Of a stretch of DNA of 64,000 bases, positions 1-11,109 are shown in pieces; position 1 is the stretch's first letter; every line of letters starts with the position of its first letter. The notes below the pieces were generated by a model, which did not search any database, was not told the DNA's origin, and saw nothing but the letters and a program-made list of their open reading frames with translations. The position numbers were made by a program, and so were the translations under genes. The DNA comes from Campanula takesimana. Taxonomy: Eukaryota; Streptophyta; Magnoliopsida; Asterales; Campanulaceae. The DNA lies in the NCBI GenBank assembly GCA_026119855.1, contig JAOWBW010000566.1, positions 496,001-560,000 of the forward strand, given 5' to 3'.

Positions 1-540
1 CCATTAACTCCTATGAAGACCACCATCACCGGCACAAGATCAAAACATCTCACAACGCCGGAGAAAACAATGGATCTGACCGGAGATGACGAAGACGAGA
101 AAACGAGATATGTGGTTCGCCGAAAAATATCGACCAGATCTGAGCAATATGAGACCAGATCTGAGGCGTGTTGTTGTTTCAAGTGCCGAGAGAGAATGAA
201 CAGGAGAGCAAGGAGTTGAAGAGACGCCGGAGAAATGAAAGACGCCGGTGAAGATGAAGGCCGCCATGGAAAATGGAAGTCGCTGGGGAAGATGACCAGA
301 GAGGTGGCCGGAGCGGAGTACCATGACCGGAGACGGAGAACGTGAGGCCGGAGGTGCTGGCTCGGAGACGGCATGTGTGATGTCGGAGTTAGGAGCACCG
401 GAGACGGAGAAGTTTGCAGGAGTGTGGTAGCCGAAGGTGGAGGTGTGGAGAGAGAAAGTGTGTGTGTGTGTGATTTTAGAGTGAGAGAGAGATATGACCC
501 AAATTACAGAGATGGAGGGTGATTAGGGTTTTATTTGGGA
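1..540. other. GC-richer, purine-skewed segment, no gene assigned
   Basis: This stretch is clearly richer in G than its surroundings, with repeated CCGGAGACGG/GACGCCGG-type words and a short GT run near 460. On the minus strand it reads like a pyrimidine-rich 5' leader and first exon of a plant gene. The longest plus-strand frame (13-219, 68 codons) has no domain I recognise. It could be the start of a gene leaving the window on the left, or transposon cargo. I see no target duplication to bound it. Confidence 0.3.
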
Positions 541-599
541 CTAGGGTTAAAATTGGTATTTAGAAAATAATTTTGACTAGGTCAACAGTATATTGGGGT

Positions 600-979
600 T
601 TGATGGAATTTTGATCTGAGCTTCTATTGTAGTGTGGGCTTTTGGATCTCACTTGGGTTTTTATGGAGAAATCATCTGGATGAAGGGGCCTTGTGGAATT
701 TTCTCCAATTTCAATTAGGTTATCCATCAAATTCAATCTAAAGAAAGCGACCCCTTGAACGATCCACGGATTTTCTCGTGAAGAACAAAAACAAAAAAAG
801 AGACATCTTTTCTTTATTATTCGAATTTCCTCTTCTAATCGGATCAGATCGCCTCTTACGTTTAACCTCCGATAACGCAGCTTCAACAAGTTCCCTTTTT
901 TGGAACGAAATTCGAGAAAATTGTTCATCTGGGACAGATTGTGAGAATCGCGTCCCCCTCTACTAAGCTGCTGTTTGAG
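600..979 (+). other. Probable 5' UTR exon of the F-box gene
   Basis: The segment ends in GAG followed by a GTTTGT donor at 980, and an acceptor (GATTTCAG) lies at 2511-2518, 20 bases before the F-box start codon. This is the usual layout of a plant gene with a leader intron (980-2518, about 1.5 kb). The exon start is not visible from sequence and the left coordinate is nominal. The intron holds two Stowaway-type MITEs (1514-1771 and 2178-2314) and otherwise A/T-rich unassigned sequence. Transcript data would decide. Confidence 0.4.
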
Positions 980-1513
980 GTTTGTTCTCTCTCTCACACA
1001 CACATTGATTTAATTATTTTTTGAGTTTTCTTAGTAGGTTTTCTGGAATTTCACTATTTTAATGTGGGTGGAGATTGTAAATTATGGTGTAAAATTGGGT
1101 ATCTTTTGTCACTTGCATATGTTTCTCTAACCATGTTCTTGATTTTACTCCGGTTGCTATTTGTTCATCTTCTTAGTTTGCACACACACACACACAAAAA
1201 AAAAAAAAAACTTAGATTTTAACATTTAATCTATAATAGTTCTCAACTTGTCATGATCCTTTTCTTTTGTTTCAAATGTGATATCTCTGTATTACTCTAT
1301 GAATAAGACATAACCTTAATGCAATCTTTGAGAAAATTCAGAGAACTAAAAAGTATAAGAGTCAACAAGTTTGACATTACAATAATATTAATTTGTTATT
1401 TTTTTTTTTTTTTTTTTTTTTGGTGTGGATAAAGTTCTACAGATGTACCAAATGGTCAATCAAATGAAATTAGGGATGTGTTTGTTGGAATAGAAAGGAT
1501 TTCCTAGGATATA

Positions 1514-1771
1514 CTCCATCCGTCCCTCTTTAATTTACATAAATTGGGTTGGGCACATGAATTAAGAAAAAAGTGAAAAAGGTGATGTGTTGTGAGTGTA
1601 GATAGTTGAGTAAGAGTGAGAAAGTGGGGTAAAAAGGATAGTTGTTGTGAGTATGACAAGTGGATCCCATTATTTTAAAAGTATTAAAACATTTCCATTT
1701 TAGTACTTTGTATATTATAGTGGGACAACCAAAATGGAATTTTTTTGTAGATTAAAGAGGGACGGAGGGAG
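1514..1771. mobile_element. Stowaway-type MITE
   Basis: Ends are CTCCATCCGTCCC and GGGACGGAGGGAG, flanked by TA on both sides. The inner sequence continues the palindrome (CTTTAATTTACA versus TGTAGATTAAAG). It belongs to the same internal subfamily as 24812-25034 and 47886-48151. It sits in the presumed leader intron of the F-box gene. Confidence 0.85.
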
Positions 1772-2177
1772 TATATGAAGTCTTCTAATCAGTAGGTTGG
1801 CTTACCTTGTAAGTTTCATTGCCTTCAATCATCCTATCCCCCAAGATAGGTCCAAAAGGGGTGCCTTGATGGAAACAGTATTCTCGTGGTTAAGGGATTT
1901 ATAATTACCATTATGGATTGGAACAAACTACATTGCTTGTACTTCTTTTTGTACCTGCCCTTAAATTTTTAACAGAGTTACAGACTCAATACCAAGGTTT
2001 TATGGGGGCGTATGTGCCTCTAGAGTGCTATATTTCCAAAGTAGGGTTTCAGGAATTATTTTGGAATGTGTCATTCAGCTTTCTAGTTTTCAAAATATCT
2101 ATGAGATGAGCACTTGTGACTTGACCATCTGTTCTTTTTCCAACACGATTTGACATTTGGACCAATGAGTAATAGTA

Positions 2178-2314
2178 CTCCCTCCGTCCCAAAACGATAG
2201 TCTCGTTTGATTTTTCAAACGTTTTTAGGTTACATTATAAGTTTTGAAAATGTCACTAACTTTGTCGGACAAACAAAAAAGGGAAACGGGACTATCATTT
2301 TGGGACAGATGGAT
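2178..2314. mobile_element. Short Stowaway-type MITE
   Basis: Begins CTCCCTCCGTCCCAAAACGATAG and ends with its inverted, slightly decayed counterpart (CTATCATTTTGGGACAGATGG). About 137 bp, in the presumed leader intron, about 200 bp upstream of the F-box coding exon. Confidence 0.7.
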
Positions 2315-2518
2315 TATTGTTTAGTATAGGGCTATAAAGATGCATATTGGTACATAGAGGGAGGAATGCTATCTAGACTAGGAACTAAGGTTGTGTTTGA
2401 AAATTTTTTTCATTTACTTTTTGAGTGTTTCCTACGTCTTTGGCGATTTATCTGAATAAATGGCTCTTGTTACTGGTATCTGTTGTTTGTAAATTCTGCT
2501 TCGTAAACTGGATTTCAG

Positions 2519-2566
2519 ATGAGCAAGGACCATAAGCAATGTCATTGGGACCAATTGAGAATATAG
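2519..2566 (+). promoter_or_regulatory. Upstream ORF overlapping the F-box start
   Basis: An ATG directly after the putative splice acceptor opens a 15-codon frame that ends in TAG inside the F-box coding exon and is out of frame with the main ATG at 2539. If the leader is spliced as proposed, ribosomes meet this ATG first, which could lower F-box translation. Confidence 0.35.
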
Positions 2567-4047
2567 AAACATTGAGTAGCGACCTTTTCTACGACATATT
2601 TAGACGTCTTGATGGTGCAACCCTAGCTAGCGCATCATGTGCATGTGCTTCATTCAGCTCCATCTCGAAAGAAGAGAGATTATGGGAAAACGTATGTTCT
2701 TCAATGTGGCCTTCAACGAAAAGGGATGATGTCAAAACATTGATCTCTTCTATTGGAGGATTTAAAAAGTTTTACGGTGATTGTTTCCCCCTTATTGTAA
2801 ACAAAGAGGTTCCCGATTGTAAATTGAATGAGTATCCTGAATATCCTGAAGAATGGTCAGAAGCTGAATACTATGGTGACATGGATGAATTCGAGAACAT
2901 GTCGCCAGATGATTTTGTGTCTATCGTAGATATTGGATACAAAGATAAAGCAATTTGCTCGAAAGTCATTTGGGGAATCCCTAATGTGAACGGCTTCAAT
3001 GGTTGGTTTTACAACTGTCCCTTCCGGATTGATCTTCTCAACTACACTGCTAGAGATGACGATTATGCAGGTATGTAATGGTGATATTATAATATGCTTT
3101 CTTTGTCCAATTTGAAAGTTCCTATTCTTTTGAGCATGGGGATTAAGGAAAAGTGGTGCGGAGTATAATATTGGTAGTAGAGTAGGTGTTGTATGAAAAG
3201 TGAGGTAGGAAAGATAAAGTGGATAGTTGTTTTGACTATGACAAGTGAGTCCTATTGAATACAGAAGTACTATAAAATTTCCATTTGGGTAGCAGGACCT
3301 CCCAATGGGGCACTCAAAATGGCAAAATGGGAACTTTTAAATGGGATGAATGGAGTATTGATTTTGCCAAACGAGTTTTATTTTCGGAAGCAAAAAAACT
3401 AACTGTTGCCAGTTATTGACCATATATAATAAAGTCAAACTTTTGTAATATGTACAGATGAAGGTAATCTTTCTGTTTCCGACGGCCTCCCTCCAATCAC
3501 CTCCTTGGAACAGGAAAGGAAAGATGGGAAGCTCTGGCAAGAGCTCCGTGACGGGATCAGACTGAGTTGGATAGTAGTCAATAAAAAAATCAAGCAGGCT
3601 GCTAATTTATCAAGCTGGTGTGCTCTCGGTGGCCAAAGACACTGGCCTACTGACAAAGATTTCCTCGTACGTTTTGGCTCCGTCCTCCCTGCTAAAGACA
3701 TTCTTCCATGCATAGCAGTAGAATGCATCCTTGTTATGAAGTTTCGCATAACTCAAACCGAGGGTGTTGGGGCCCACACCAATCTGAAATTAACGGAACT
3801 AAGTATGCAACTGGGAGACATGGAAGGAGCCCATGTTAATGGAAGAAACAGTTTACTTGTTTTGAAAGAAGCTCTGAGCTGTCATAGGAGCAAGAACTAC
3901 AGTGAGGCTCTTGAGTCGTGCCATTTGTACACAAAAGTGCAGAGGCAGCTTAAGGAAGAGAAGATGAGGAACGAAAACAGGTTAGATAAAATTTGGATTT
4001 TTGGTGGCATCTCTACATTCTTAACATTATGCTGCTATTTTATGTGA
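2539..4047 (+). CDS. F-box protein (At2g27310-like), two exons
   Basis: Coding exons are 2539-3070 and 3458-4047, joined across GCAG|GTATGT and TGTACAG|ATGAAG with the frame kept, giving 373 residues. The F-box lies at about residues 9-60 (SSDLFYDIFRRLDG, then ASASCACASF and LWENVCSSMWP). It is followed by a GGFKKFYGDCFPLIVN stretch typical of the plant At2g27310/At2g36090 group. The C terminus has a hydrophobic segment (IWIFGGISTFLTLCCYF) that may anchor it in a membrane. F-box proteins recruit substrates to SCF ubiquitin ligases through SKP1/ASK; the substrate of this subgroup is not known to me. The 387-bp intron holds a decayed MITE. No frame breaks are seen. Confidence 0.85.
3095..3355. 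mobile_element. Decayed Stowaway-type MITE in the F-box intron
   Basis: The core wording of the local MITE family is recognisable (ATTAAGGAAAAGTG, GTAGGTGTTG, GACAAGTGAGTCC), with worn ends (TTTGTCC at the left, GGATGAATGGAG plus TA at the right). It fills most of the single coding-region intron. Confidence 0.6.
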
Positions 4048-4494
4048 TATTGAACTTGCCTACTCCTTTATGAGCAATGCCATTTGTAAATACTTGTGCT
4101 ACCTCTCTACGTTTATTCTATTATAACGACATTCATTTTGCCCTATCTACTAAGGAATAATCATTTCCATAAACTTAACTGATTTAAATTGTGACGGAGC
4201 TCTATCATGGTGGCGACCATCTTTATGTTCATGACCCGCTCTACATATCACCGTGATTTAAAGATGGGTTGACCTTTGGTTCGTTAGTTTCCTGTGCTTT
4301 GAAGGACCATGATACGACATTTTAGCTATAATTAGGTTACTGTCATTTGGGTTGGCCTTTTGGGTTTTATGTCATACTCGATATTATTAGTATTGGTGTC
4401 ACTATTTATTATGGGAGATTAATGGGGTTGGACTGTATGCGCTGCCATAATATTGACCTTGTATCATTAGTCTTAGGGGTGCTGAAGGAATATA
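4048..4494. other. 3' flank of the F-box gene, no feature recognised
   Basis: A/T-rich sequence after the stop codon, presumably 3' UTR and spacer. The local 79-codon frame at 4347 shows no domain I know. Confidence 0.3.
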
Positions 4495-5291
4495 CTCCCT
4501 CCGCGTCATACTTATCGCTACTTTTCGTTGATCGTACTTATCGCTACTTTTCATTGACCGTATTTGAACTTTTACTAACATTTTGATGCAATCTGGAAAT
4601 ATGATTATATTAAATATTATAATTATATTGGTATTTTATTGTCAGTTAGGTTTTAATTAGTATTTTAATTATTATTTTCGTCATTATTTTTAGTAGGTTA
4701 ATTTTAGAAGATTCTAGGATAGATTTTGAGGTGATTTACTAGTTTTTAAGTCCTATTAGGTTACTATATAGGTTAGGAGTAATTCTAGAACGTTTTAGCT
4801 TCTTTTTCAAGTTTTATGGGCACTATAAAATAGGCCTAATGTTGTAATCCGAAAATTAGAGTTTGTTTGATTATTTTATAAAAGTTTGCTTTGTGCATCT
4901 TTGTGTTTAATCCCTAGAAACCATTATTGGTTTTTGAAGGTGGATTCCTTCGGAAGGTGGATTCCTTCGTTATTTCGAGAGCCTCATCATTATTGGTGTT
5001 GTTCTTGTCAAACCCTTATTCGTGGATTCGAATTGGGTCAATTAATTCGTTGATTCGATTAATTGTTATCCGGTTACTATTTATTTTAATTCCGCTGCAA
5101 CCCATTACATCACATTTTATGCTAAACCATTAATCTCCATAAAAAAATAAAAATAGTTATTAAATCACCAATATAAACATTTTCAGTTTCCATCTTAAAA
5201 CTTTTATAGATATTAATAGTTTAGTATAAAATGTTAGTCAAAGTTCAAATATGGTCATTGAAAATTAGCGATAAGTATGAGACTGAAGGAG
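4495..5291. mobile_element. Stowaway-type MITE split by a solo LTR
   Basis: Left end CTCCCTCCGCGTC at 4495. The inverted right arm is GTTAGTCAAAGTTCAAATATG then ATTAGCGATAAGTATGAG, ending near 5291. The arms match each other (CATACTTATCGCTA versus TAGCGATAAGTATG) once the 4584-5112 insertion is removed, leaving a MITE of about 265 bp. Confidence 0.75.
4584..5112 (+). mobile_element. Solo LTR nested in a MITE
   Basis: 529 bp beginning TGATG and ending CATCA, flanked by a perfect 5-bp duplication CATTT (4579-4583 and 5113-5117). A TATA-like box (CACTATAAAATAGG near 4809) sits in the middle of the unit, as expected for U3/R. No internal retrotransposon sequence follows, so this is best read as an LTR left behind by recombination. 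Neither copia element in the window has a matching LTR. Orientation is inferred from the TATA box. Confidence 0.75.
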
Positions 5292-5552
5292 CATGTTTAT
5301 TTTTGTCAGTTGATCCTTGGTTTTTCAAGATTATTTTGTCAGGTAATTCTTCAAAAGTGAATAATAGCAAGGGCAATGCTTAGATGAAAGGAGAGTATAA
5401 TTGAGCCACAAAAATGTCAAGTTTCATGACTGATGAATGAACACCATGCTGCAAGTATAGTGCATGCATTTTGCTCTATCATGAAATGACCCTTGTACTA
5501 TAATACTCCTACTATTATGGAAGAATATAATGATTATGGTTGTTATCTTCTA

Positions 5553-5812
5553 CTCCCTCTGTCCCTAAATGAGTGTCCAAATTTCATTCTAAGGGACATT
5601 GAAAATCTCAACTTTTTGAACAATTTGATAACAACGATTCATATATAATCTTGTAATCTCCTTTCCAAATCTTTAGTTTTACACGTATAAAGTAATCGGT
5701 GAAAAAAATTTCGAAAAAAAAAAAACGTTTAGGGAGAAAGTTATGTTAAAAAAAGACACTCATTTAGGGACAGGTTTCTTGAAAATGGACACTCATTTAG
5801 GGACAGAGGGAG
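5553..5812. mobile_element. Stowaway-type MITE
   Basis: Ends CTCCCTCTGTCCC and GGGACAGAGGGAG with TA flanks. The right part repeats the inner arm twice (ACTCATTTAGGGACAG at about 5758 and 5793), a small internal duplication. Confidence 0.85.
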
Positions 5813-6134
5813 TATTTATTGAGGCATGCAGGCAAAAGAAATAATGTCCAATTTTTTCTCGTTTTCGTTTTTGTTTGTCCCGAAAAAGTTATTCACTTAT
5901 GGCTTTAAAATTACTGAAATTTCAAGATTTATAATGCAATTTTAAAATGTATAATAAAAAAAATCAAATGACACCATCAATATAATATGAGGCGGATGAA
6001 GAATTGATTAATTTTTTTTATTTTTTTTGAAGCCAAGAATTGATTAATTTATTAAGAGCAGTTCTGCGAATGAACACGATGCCGCAAGTATAGTGCAGTT
6101 ATTTATTTATTTTTTGAAGCCAAGGTATTACGTA
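5813..6134. other. A/T-rich spacer
   Basis: No gene seen. The phrase GCCAAG-AATTGATTAATTT and related words recur twice (about 6002-6055), suggesting a small local duplication. Confidence 0.3.
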
Positions 6135-6331
6135 CTCCCATACTTATTGTTACCAAATGAGATTGCACGGAAATTAAGAAGTAAGTATTGCGAGTGGTTA
6201 GGAGAGAGAAAATAAGTTAGTGGATAGTTGTTGTGAGTGGATAGGATAGATAAAAATGAACATTTTGGGTAAGTAGTAATAAGTATGAGACGCTCAAAAT
6301 GGAAATAAGTATAGACGCCGGAGGGAGGGAG
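6135..6331. mobile_element. Stowaway-type MITE
   Basis: Left CTCCCATACTTATTGTTACC and right inverted arm GGTAAGTAGTAATAAGTATGAG, then GACGCCGGAGGGAGGGAG. The inner family wording (GTGGTTAGGAGAGAG, GTGGATAGTTGTTGTGAGTG) is present. Confidence 0.7.
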
Positions 6332-6359
6332 TGTTCCCTTCCGAAACAAAATCTATTAA

Positions 6360-6567
6360 TTTGGTACTGTTGAAGGATGCTTATCTTATCTATAATCATA
6401 TGGCCGCCCGTGAGGACTACTACGGACTGTCATATGTCGACTGTGGTGGTCCTGATCCTGAATGCAATGGATTCGACACTCCATCCAACCTATTCAAAGT
6501 TCAAACGTACTTGTCAATTTCGCCCGACCCCCCGCAAGTAGATAGTATGTATTTAAAACTATCATGA
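6360..6567 (+). pseudogene. Possible orphan exon, product unknown
   Basis: A short open frame with codon-like composition and higher G+C than its surroundings encodes a peptide with REDYYGLSYVDCGGPDPEC and DTPSNLFKVQTYL. I do not recognise the family. It lies between two MITEs, with no partner exons nearby, so it may be a captured or relic exon. A chance ORF is possible. Confidence 0.25.
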
Positions 6568-6719
6568 GTGGAAATAAAGTTGTTAGTACGATGATTTGAG
6601 AGTGAGATTCACAATTTAAATTTAAGTCCGTGAATATAATTGGCAAGTAAAATTATATAATTGGATTTTTTGAGCAAATTTTATTGAATATTTTAGAAAA
6701 TAAATTTTATTAAAATATA

Positions 6720-7030
6720 CTCCCTCCGTCCCAGTACAAGTGATACTTCTTTCCCTTTTGGGACGTCCCACTAAAAGTGAGACTGCTAAAAATGGAAATG
6801 TTTTAACCCCACTCATTCTCTCTTTTTATTCTCCACCGCTCATTTTATTCAACCAACACTACTATTTATCCAACTCATTTTCTCTCATCATTTTCCCCCA
6901 CTCAATTTATCCAACTAACACTACTATTTACTTCACACATTCTCTTTCTTCATTTTCTACCACATATTTATCAGTTTCTTTTAAATAGTGTGCAAATTCC
7001 CTTAGTTCTACTTGTGCTGGGACGGGGGAG
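6720..7030. mobile_element. Stowaway-type MITE
   Basis: Left CTCCCTCCGTCCCAGTACAAG, right CTTGTGCTGGGACGGGGGAG, TA flanks. The interior repeats CAACACTACTATTTA-type phrases twice. Confidence 0.85.
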
Positions 7031-7032
7031 TA

Positions 7033-7366
7033 CGTTGTTTAGAGCATTCATCATGTTAAAACTCATGTAAAGTTCTTTTAAGTCTTTCTTTTTTCTCTTT
7101 TTTTTTTTTTTTTTGGTCCCTCACATCTCAAGTCAACAAATAAAAAAGCTTTTACAATGGTATTGCTCTAAAATTTAATATTTAACATGAGAAGTTGGTG
7201 AATGTTAATGTAATAACTCATAGAAGAAAGAGTTGCTTTTTTAGTAAATAGTTTTTTCAACATCTCCACAATGACAAAAAGATCTAAAACTTTTCATAAA
7301 AATAAAAATCTTTTTTTTAAAAAAGCTCACATTGTGAATTGAATGCTGACGTAGTCTACTAAAGTA
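7033..7366. other. A/T-rich spacer
   Basis: No gene or repeat boundary recognised; contains T-rich and A-rich runs only. Confidence 0.3.
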
Positions 7367-7537
7367 CTACCTCCGTCCCAAAATAATTTTCTCATTAGTC
7401 ATTTTCATTGTCTCAAAAAGTTCTTCTCATTTCTACAATTTGGACTTAAAAGTGCATAGATACAACATGGCTAGTGAAACAAGTGTTCATGCCCTTAAAA
7501 AGTTTGAACAGATATTTTGATTTTGAGACGGAGGGAG
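7367..7537. mobile_element. Stowaway-type MITE (short subfamily)
   Basis: Left CTACCTCCGTCCCAAAATAA, right TTTGAGACGGAGGGAG with TA. Inner wording (TTTCTACAATTTGGAC, GCTAGTGAAACAAGTGTTCAT) is shared with 10655-10832, 28765-28935 and 62715-62893. Confidence 0.8.
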
Positions 7538-8357
7538 TATAACTTTAGAGAACTTTAATCGGAAAATAGTCGTGAAAATACGATATTGGAAATTTTGATA
7601 TTGAGAGAGGACGAGAATACTCCCTGCCTTTCATGCTTTCACAATAAGGTCCACATGTAGAAGTCATTTTTTCTTTCTTAACAAAAAATTCATATCCATT
7701 CCACACAAAAAAAAAAAAAGTCATACTCCCTCCGTCCCACACCAATTGGTACTTTTGGTCAAACCTACTTAAACTTTCACTAACATTTTATGCTAAATAA
7801 TTTATCTCCATAAAAATTTAAAAATAGTTATTGATAATGTTTCTATTACTAATTTAGTAGTAACTTTTTTAAATTTTTTATGGAGATTAATAACTTTGCA
7901 TAACATGTTAGTCAAAGTTCAAGTTGACTAGTAGGTAACCCGTGCTCCGCACGGGAATCTATTCCGTTAATTTTTTGTATTTTCATTTCTTGATGTTTTT
8001 AATTGATAAATTAGCATAATAATTTTATTTTAAAATATATGTATATTTTAAATTAATTAAAACATTTTCATAGCTTTGGTTGTACATAGTTGTAATAAAT
8101 ATGTTTTTTTAATTAATTTAGAAGTATATTTAAGTTTGTTGTATGAATATTTAAAAAACTTAATGGTATTATTAACATATATTAACTATTATGATTAAAT
8201 AATTTAATTAATAGTAATAGTTAATATATATTATAACAATTATGATTAATTAATACTATTAATAATAATAATTAACTTGTATAGTAACTATTATAGTTAA
8301 CAATTATATTTAACTAATACTATTAATAGTATTAGTTAGTTATAATGGTTAAATATC

Positions 8358-8505
8358 ACTCTCTCCATCCCGGAGTAAGAGTCCTACCTCCTATTTGCAC
8401 AGAGATTAAGAAATAATGGAAGTAAAGTAAGTGTTGTGAGTGTAAAAGTAAATTAGGAGAGAAAATGAATGGGAGTGAATAATAAGTTGATTGGTTTTGT
8501 GTTAA
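8358..8505. mobile_element. Partial Stowaway-type MITE inside Helitron 1
   Basis: Begins CTCTCCATCCCGGAGTAAGAG and keeps the subfamily interior (GGAAGTAAAGTAAGTGTTGTGAG), but lacks the right terminal repeat. Same subfamily as 10153-10428 and 56326-56600. Confidence 0.6.
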
Positions 8506-8649
8506 TTTTTTAGTAATAATTACAATAATTATTATAATTAACTAATATTATTAATTGTACTTATTAACATATATAATAACTATTATTATTCACTAATAAT
8601 ACTAATTGTTATAATTAACCTCTATATTAACTATTATAATTAATTAATA

Positions 8650-8858
8650 CTCCCTACGCCCTAGAGTAAGAGTCCTACCTTGTTTGTGCACACTTATTAA
8701 ATACACAATAGAAAATTGGTAAACATTGCAAATGTGTTGAGGGTATAATTGTCTAAAACACTATTCATTCTTTCTCATCATTTGCCCTTTTAGGAAATAA
8801 ACTTTTAGTGGGACGTACAAAAATAGAAAGTATGACTCTTACTTTCGAACATAGCGAG
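8650..8858. mobile_element. Stowaway-type MITE inside Helitron 1
   Basis: Left CTCCCTACGCCCTAGAGTAAGAG, right ACTCTTACTTTCGAACATAGCGAG. The arms are complementary but worn. Confidence 0.65.
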
Positions 8859-9644
8859 TACTATTAATATTAAATATTAACATTTATTGTTTAATGATTA
8901 ACTAATACTAATAATAATAATAGTTTACTTATATAGTAACTATTATGATTAACTAATAATACTATTAATAGTAATAATTAATATATATAGTAACTATTAT
9001 GATTAACTAATACTATTAATAGTAAATTTTATTTTATTTAATATTTAAGTATAATAGTTAAATATAAATTGGGACACACCAAAAAGAAAAGTAAGAACTT
9101 TAAATTGAGACGGGGGGAATAATAATAATTATAATAAACTAATATTATTAATAGTAATAGTTAATTTATATAATAACTATTATGATTAATTAATATTAAA
9201 AATTAATATTTAACTTGTATAATAACTATTATAATTAACTAATCCTCTTACTATTAATAGTTAACTGTTATTTGCTTAATACCATTAGCTAATACTATTA
9301 GTTACTACATAAGGTAACTATTATAATAGCTATTACTAATAATAGTATTAGTTAACTAATATAGTTAACTATAATAGTAACTATTACTAATAAGAGTAAT
9401 AGTTAACTATAATGGTTAACTATTATAGTTAACTATTACTAATAATAGTAATAGTTACTATAATAGTTAACTATTATAGTTACCCTTTATAGTAACTATT
9501 ATTATTAGCTAATATTATTAGCTAATGAAAAGAAAATGAAAAGTCACTTATTTATTAGTATATTGTTGATGTGGCTTCTCCAAATGCAAGCTTTCTCCAT
9601 TGTTTGTTCACATGTCAATACCATAGTTCTTTTGACCAACTTTA

Positions 9645-9681
<37 letters not shown>

Positions 9682-9720
9682 TTTGACCAAAAGTGTCTAT
9701 TGGTATGTAACATAAGGAGT

Positions 9721-10152
9721 ATTTGTTTTTAAATGAGTGATTCAGTGTTAAAGCCAAGTTTTACATATGGATGAGATCTAAAGTTTGATTCCTTTCCTTT
9801 CCATACTTCCTGACTTGGAATAAGTGAATAACGTAAGAAGATAATTCATATTCACATTATCTTCACAAGATTTTGAGGAAAACTAGTATCTCTCAAAATT
9901 ATAAAAATTCAGATTTTTTAAATTGTTTTTAAATGTGCCAAATACTTACAAGTAGAAAAAAAGTAAACTTTCTGTTATTTATTTAAGGAGAAAGTAGTTT
10001 CCCTCAAAACTTACTTCATATTTTACGCATAAAAAATGTCATTTTTTCAAATTTATAAATCTAAATACTTTATTTTTATTATTTATATCAAAGTTTAAAT
10101 AACATGCAGAAAATTATAATATTTTGAAAATAGAAGGAAAACAAAAAAGCTA
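9721..10152. other. A/T-rich spacer
   Basis: No gene or element end recognised. A phrase (GAGGAAAACTAGTATCTCTCAAAA and GGAGAAAGTAGTTTCCCTCAAAA) recurs loosely. Confidence 0.25.
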
Positions 10153-10428
10153 CTCCCTCCGTCCCAGAGTAAGAGTCCCACTTTCCATTTTGGTACGTCC
10201 CAGATTAAGAGTTCTATTCCTAAAATGGCAAAGAATCTTTACTATTCACCCCACTAATTCTCTCTCCTATTTTACTTTTATACTCACAACACCAATCAAT
10301 TCATTATTCTCTCCCACTCATTCTTTCTCCTACTTTACTTTTACACCCACAATATTTACACCACTTCCCAATATTTATTAATAAGCGTGCAAATGAAGGG
10401 TAAGACTCTTACTCCGGGACGGAGGGAG
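10153..10428. mobile_element. Stowaway-type MITE
   Basis: Left CTCCCTCCGTCCCAGAGTAAG, right CTTACTCCGGGACGGAGGGAG, TA flanks. The interior has a repeated CACTCATTCTTTCTCC/CTACTTTACTTTTA unit. Confidence 0.9.
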
Positions 10429-10654
10429 TACTATTTTTCTTTAGATTATTTTAAGGGAACATCCGGAAGCAATAATGAACTGTGGAATATTCCGTTTTAG
10501 TTTAAATTAAAAATTTCTCTCGATTCTGGAGTATATTCATGCTTATGATTTGTAAGGCCACGTCTATACAAAATGAACATTTGTGCTTAAATCCTTTTAC
10601 ATAGAAGTAGAGGCGGGCACGTTGTTGGGAGTTATTTTGTCTAAATGCAATATA

Positions 10655-10832
10655 CTCATTCCGTCCCAAAATGATTTTCACATTTGACTATTCAAACTTT
10701 TTAAGATATGAACACTTGCTACACTAATCATGTTTTATTTATGCACTTTTAAGCTTAAATTGTAGAAATGGAAAGAACTTTTTGGGATAATGAAAAGTGG
10801 CAAATAAGAAGATCATTTTGGGTCGGAGGGAG
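10655..10832. mobile_element. Stowaway-type MITE (short subfamily)
   Basis: Left CTCATTCCGTCCCAAAATGA, right TCATTTTGGGTCGGAGGGAG, TA flanks. 178 bp; nearest relatives in the window are 62715-62893 and 28765-28935. Confidence 0.85.
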
Positions 10833-11109
10833 TAGTAAATCATTCATTTGCCATTACATTATTCATATTCCACTGTCCATCTCATTGGAATGGACTTTGA
10901 TTTATTTATTTTTTCCCATTTACGTACATCTCTATGTATTATAATAACCTGGCTTAATAAAGCATGATTTTATTCTTTAACAATAGCAACCCCCACTATT
11001 TTTTAAATCCAAAATTAGATATATTAAAGAAAAATATTTACAAGGAGTTACTTAATACAAATTCTTCTATTTACAAAAGAAACTGTTCTCGCAACCTGAC
11101 CCCCACCCC

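Larger units (their letters stand above)
7928..9681 (-). mobile_element. Non-autonomous Helitron 1
   Basis: Read on the minus strand, the element starts TC (TCTCTCTCTCTATATATA from 9681) and ends with a hairpin CCCGTGCGGAGCACGGG, a short A/T spacer and CTAG at 7928. It lies exactly between host A and T with no target duplication, the hallmark of Helitrons. There is no Rep/helicase ORF. Most of the 1.75 kb is made of short self-complementary A/T words (TTAACTAATACTATTAATAG and variants). Two Stowaway-type MITEs lie inside (8358-8505 partial, 8650-8858). A related copy is 52818-54930. Confidence 0.8.
7726..9720. mobile_element. Stowaway-type MITE split by a Helitron
   Basis: Left arm CTCCCTCCGTCCCACACC, then TTTGGTCAAACC; right inverted arm TTTGACCAAAAGTG, then GGAG plus TA at about 9720. 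The arms become continuous when 7928-9681 is removed. Confidence 0.7.
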
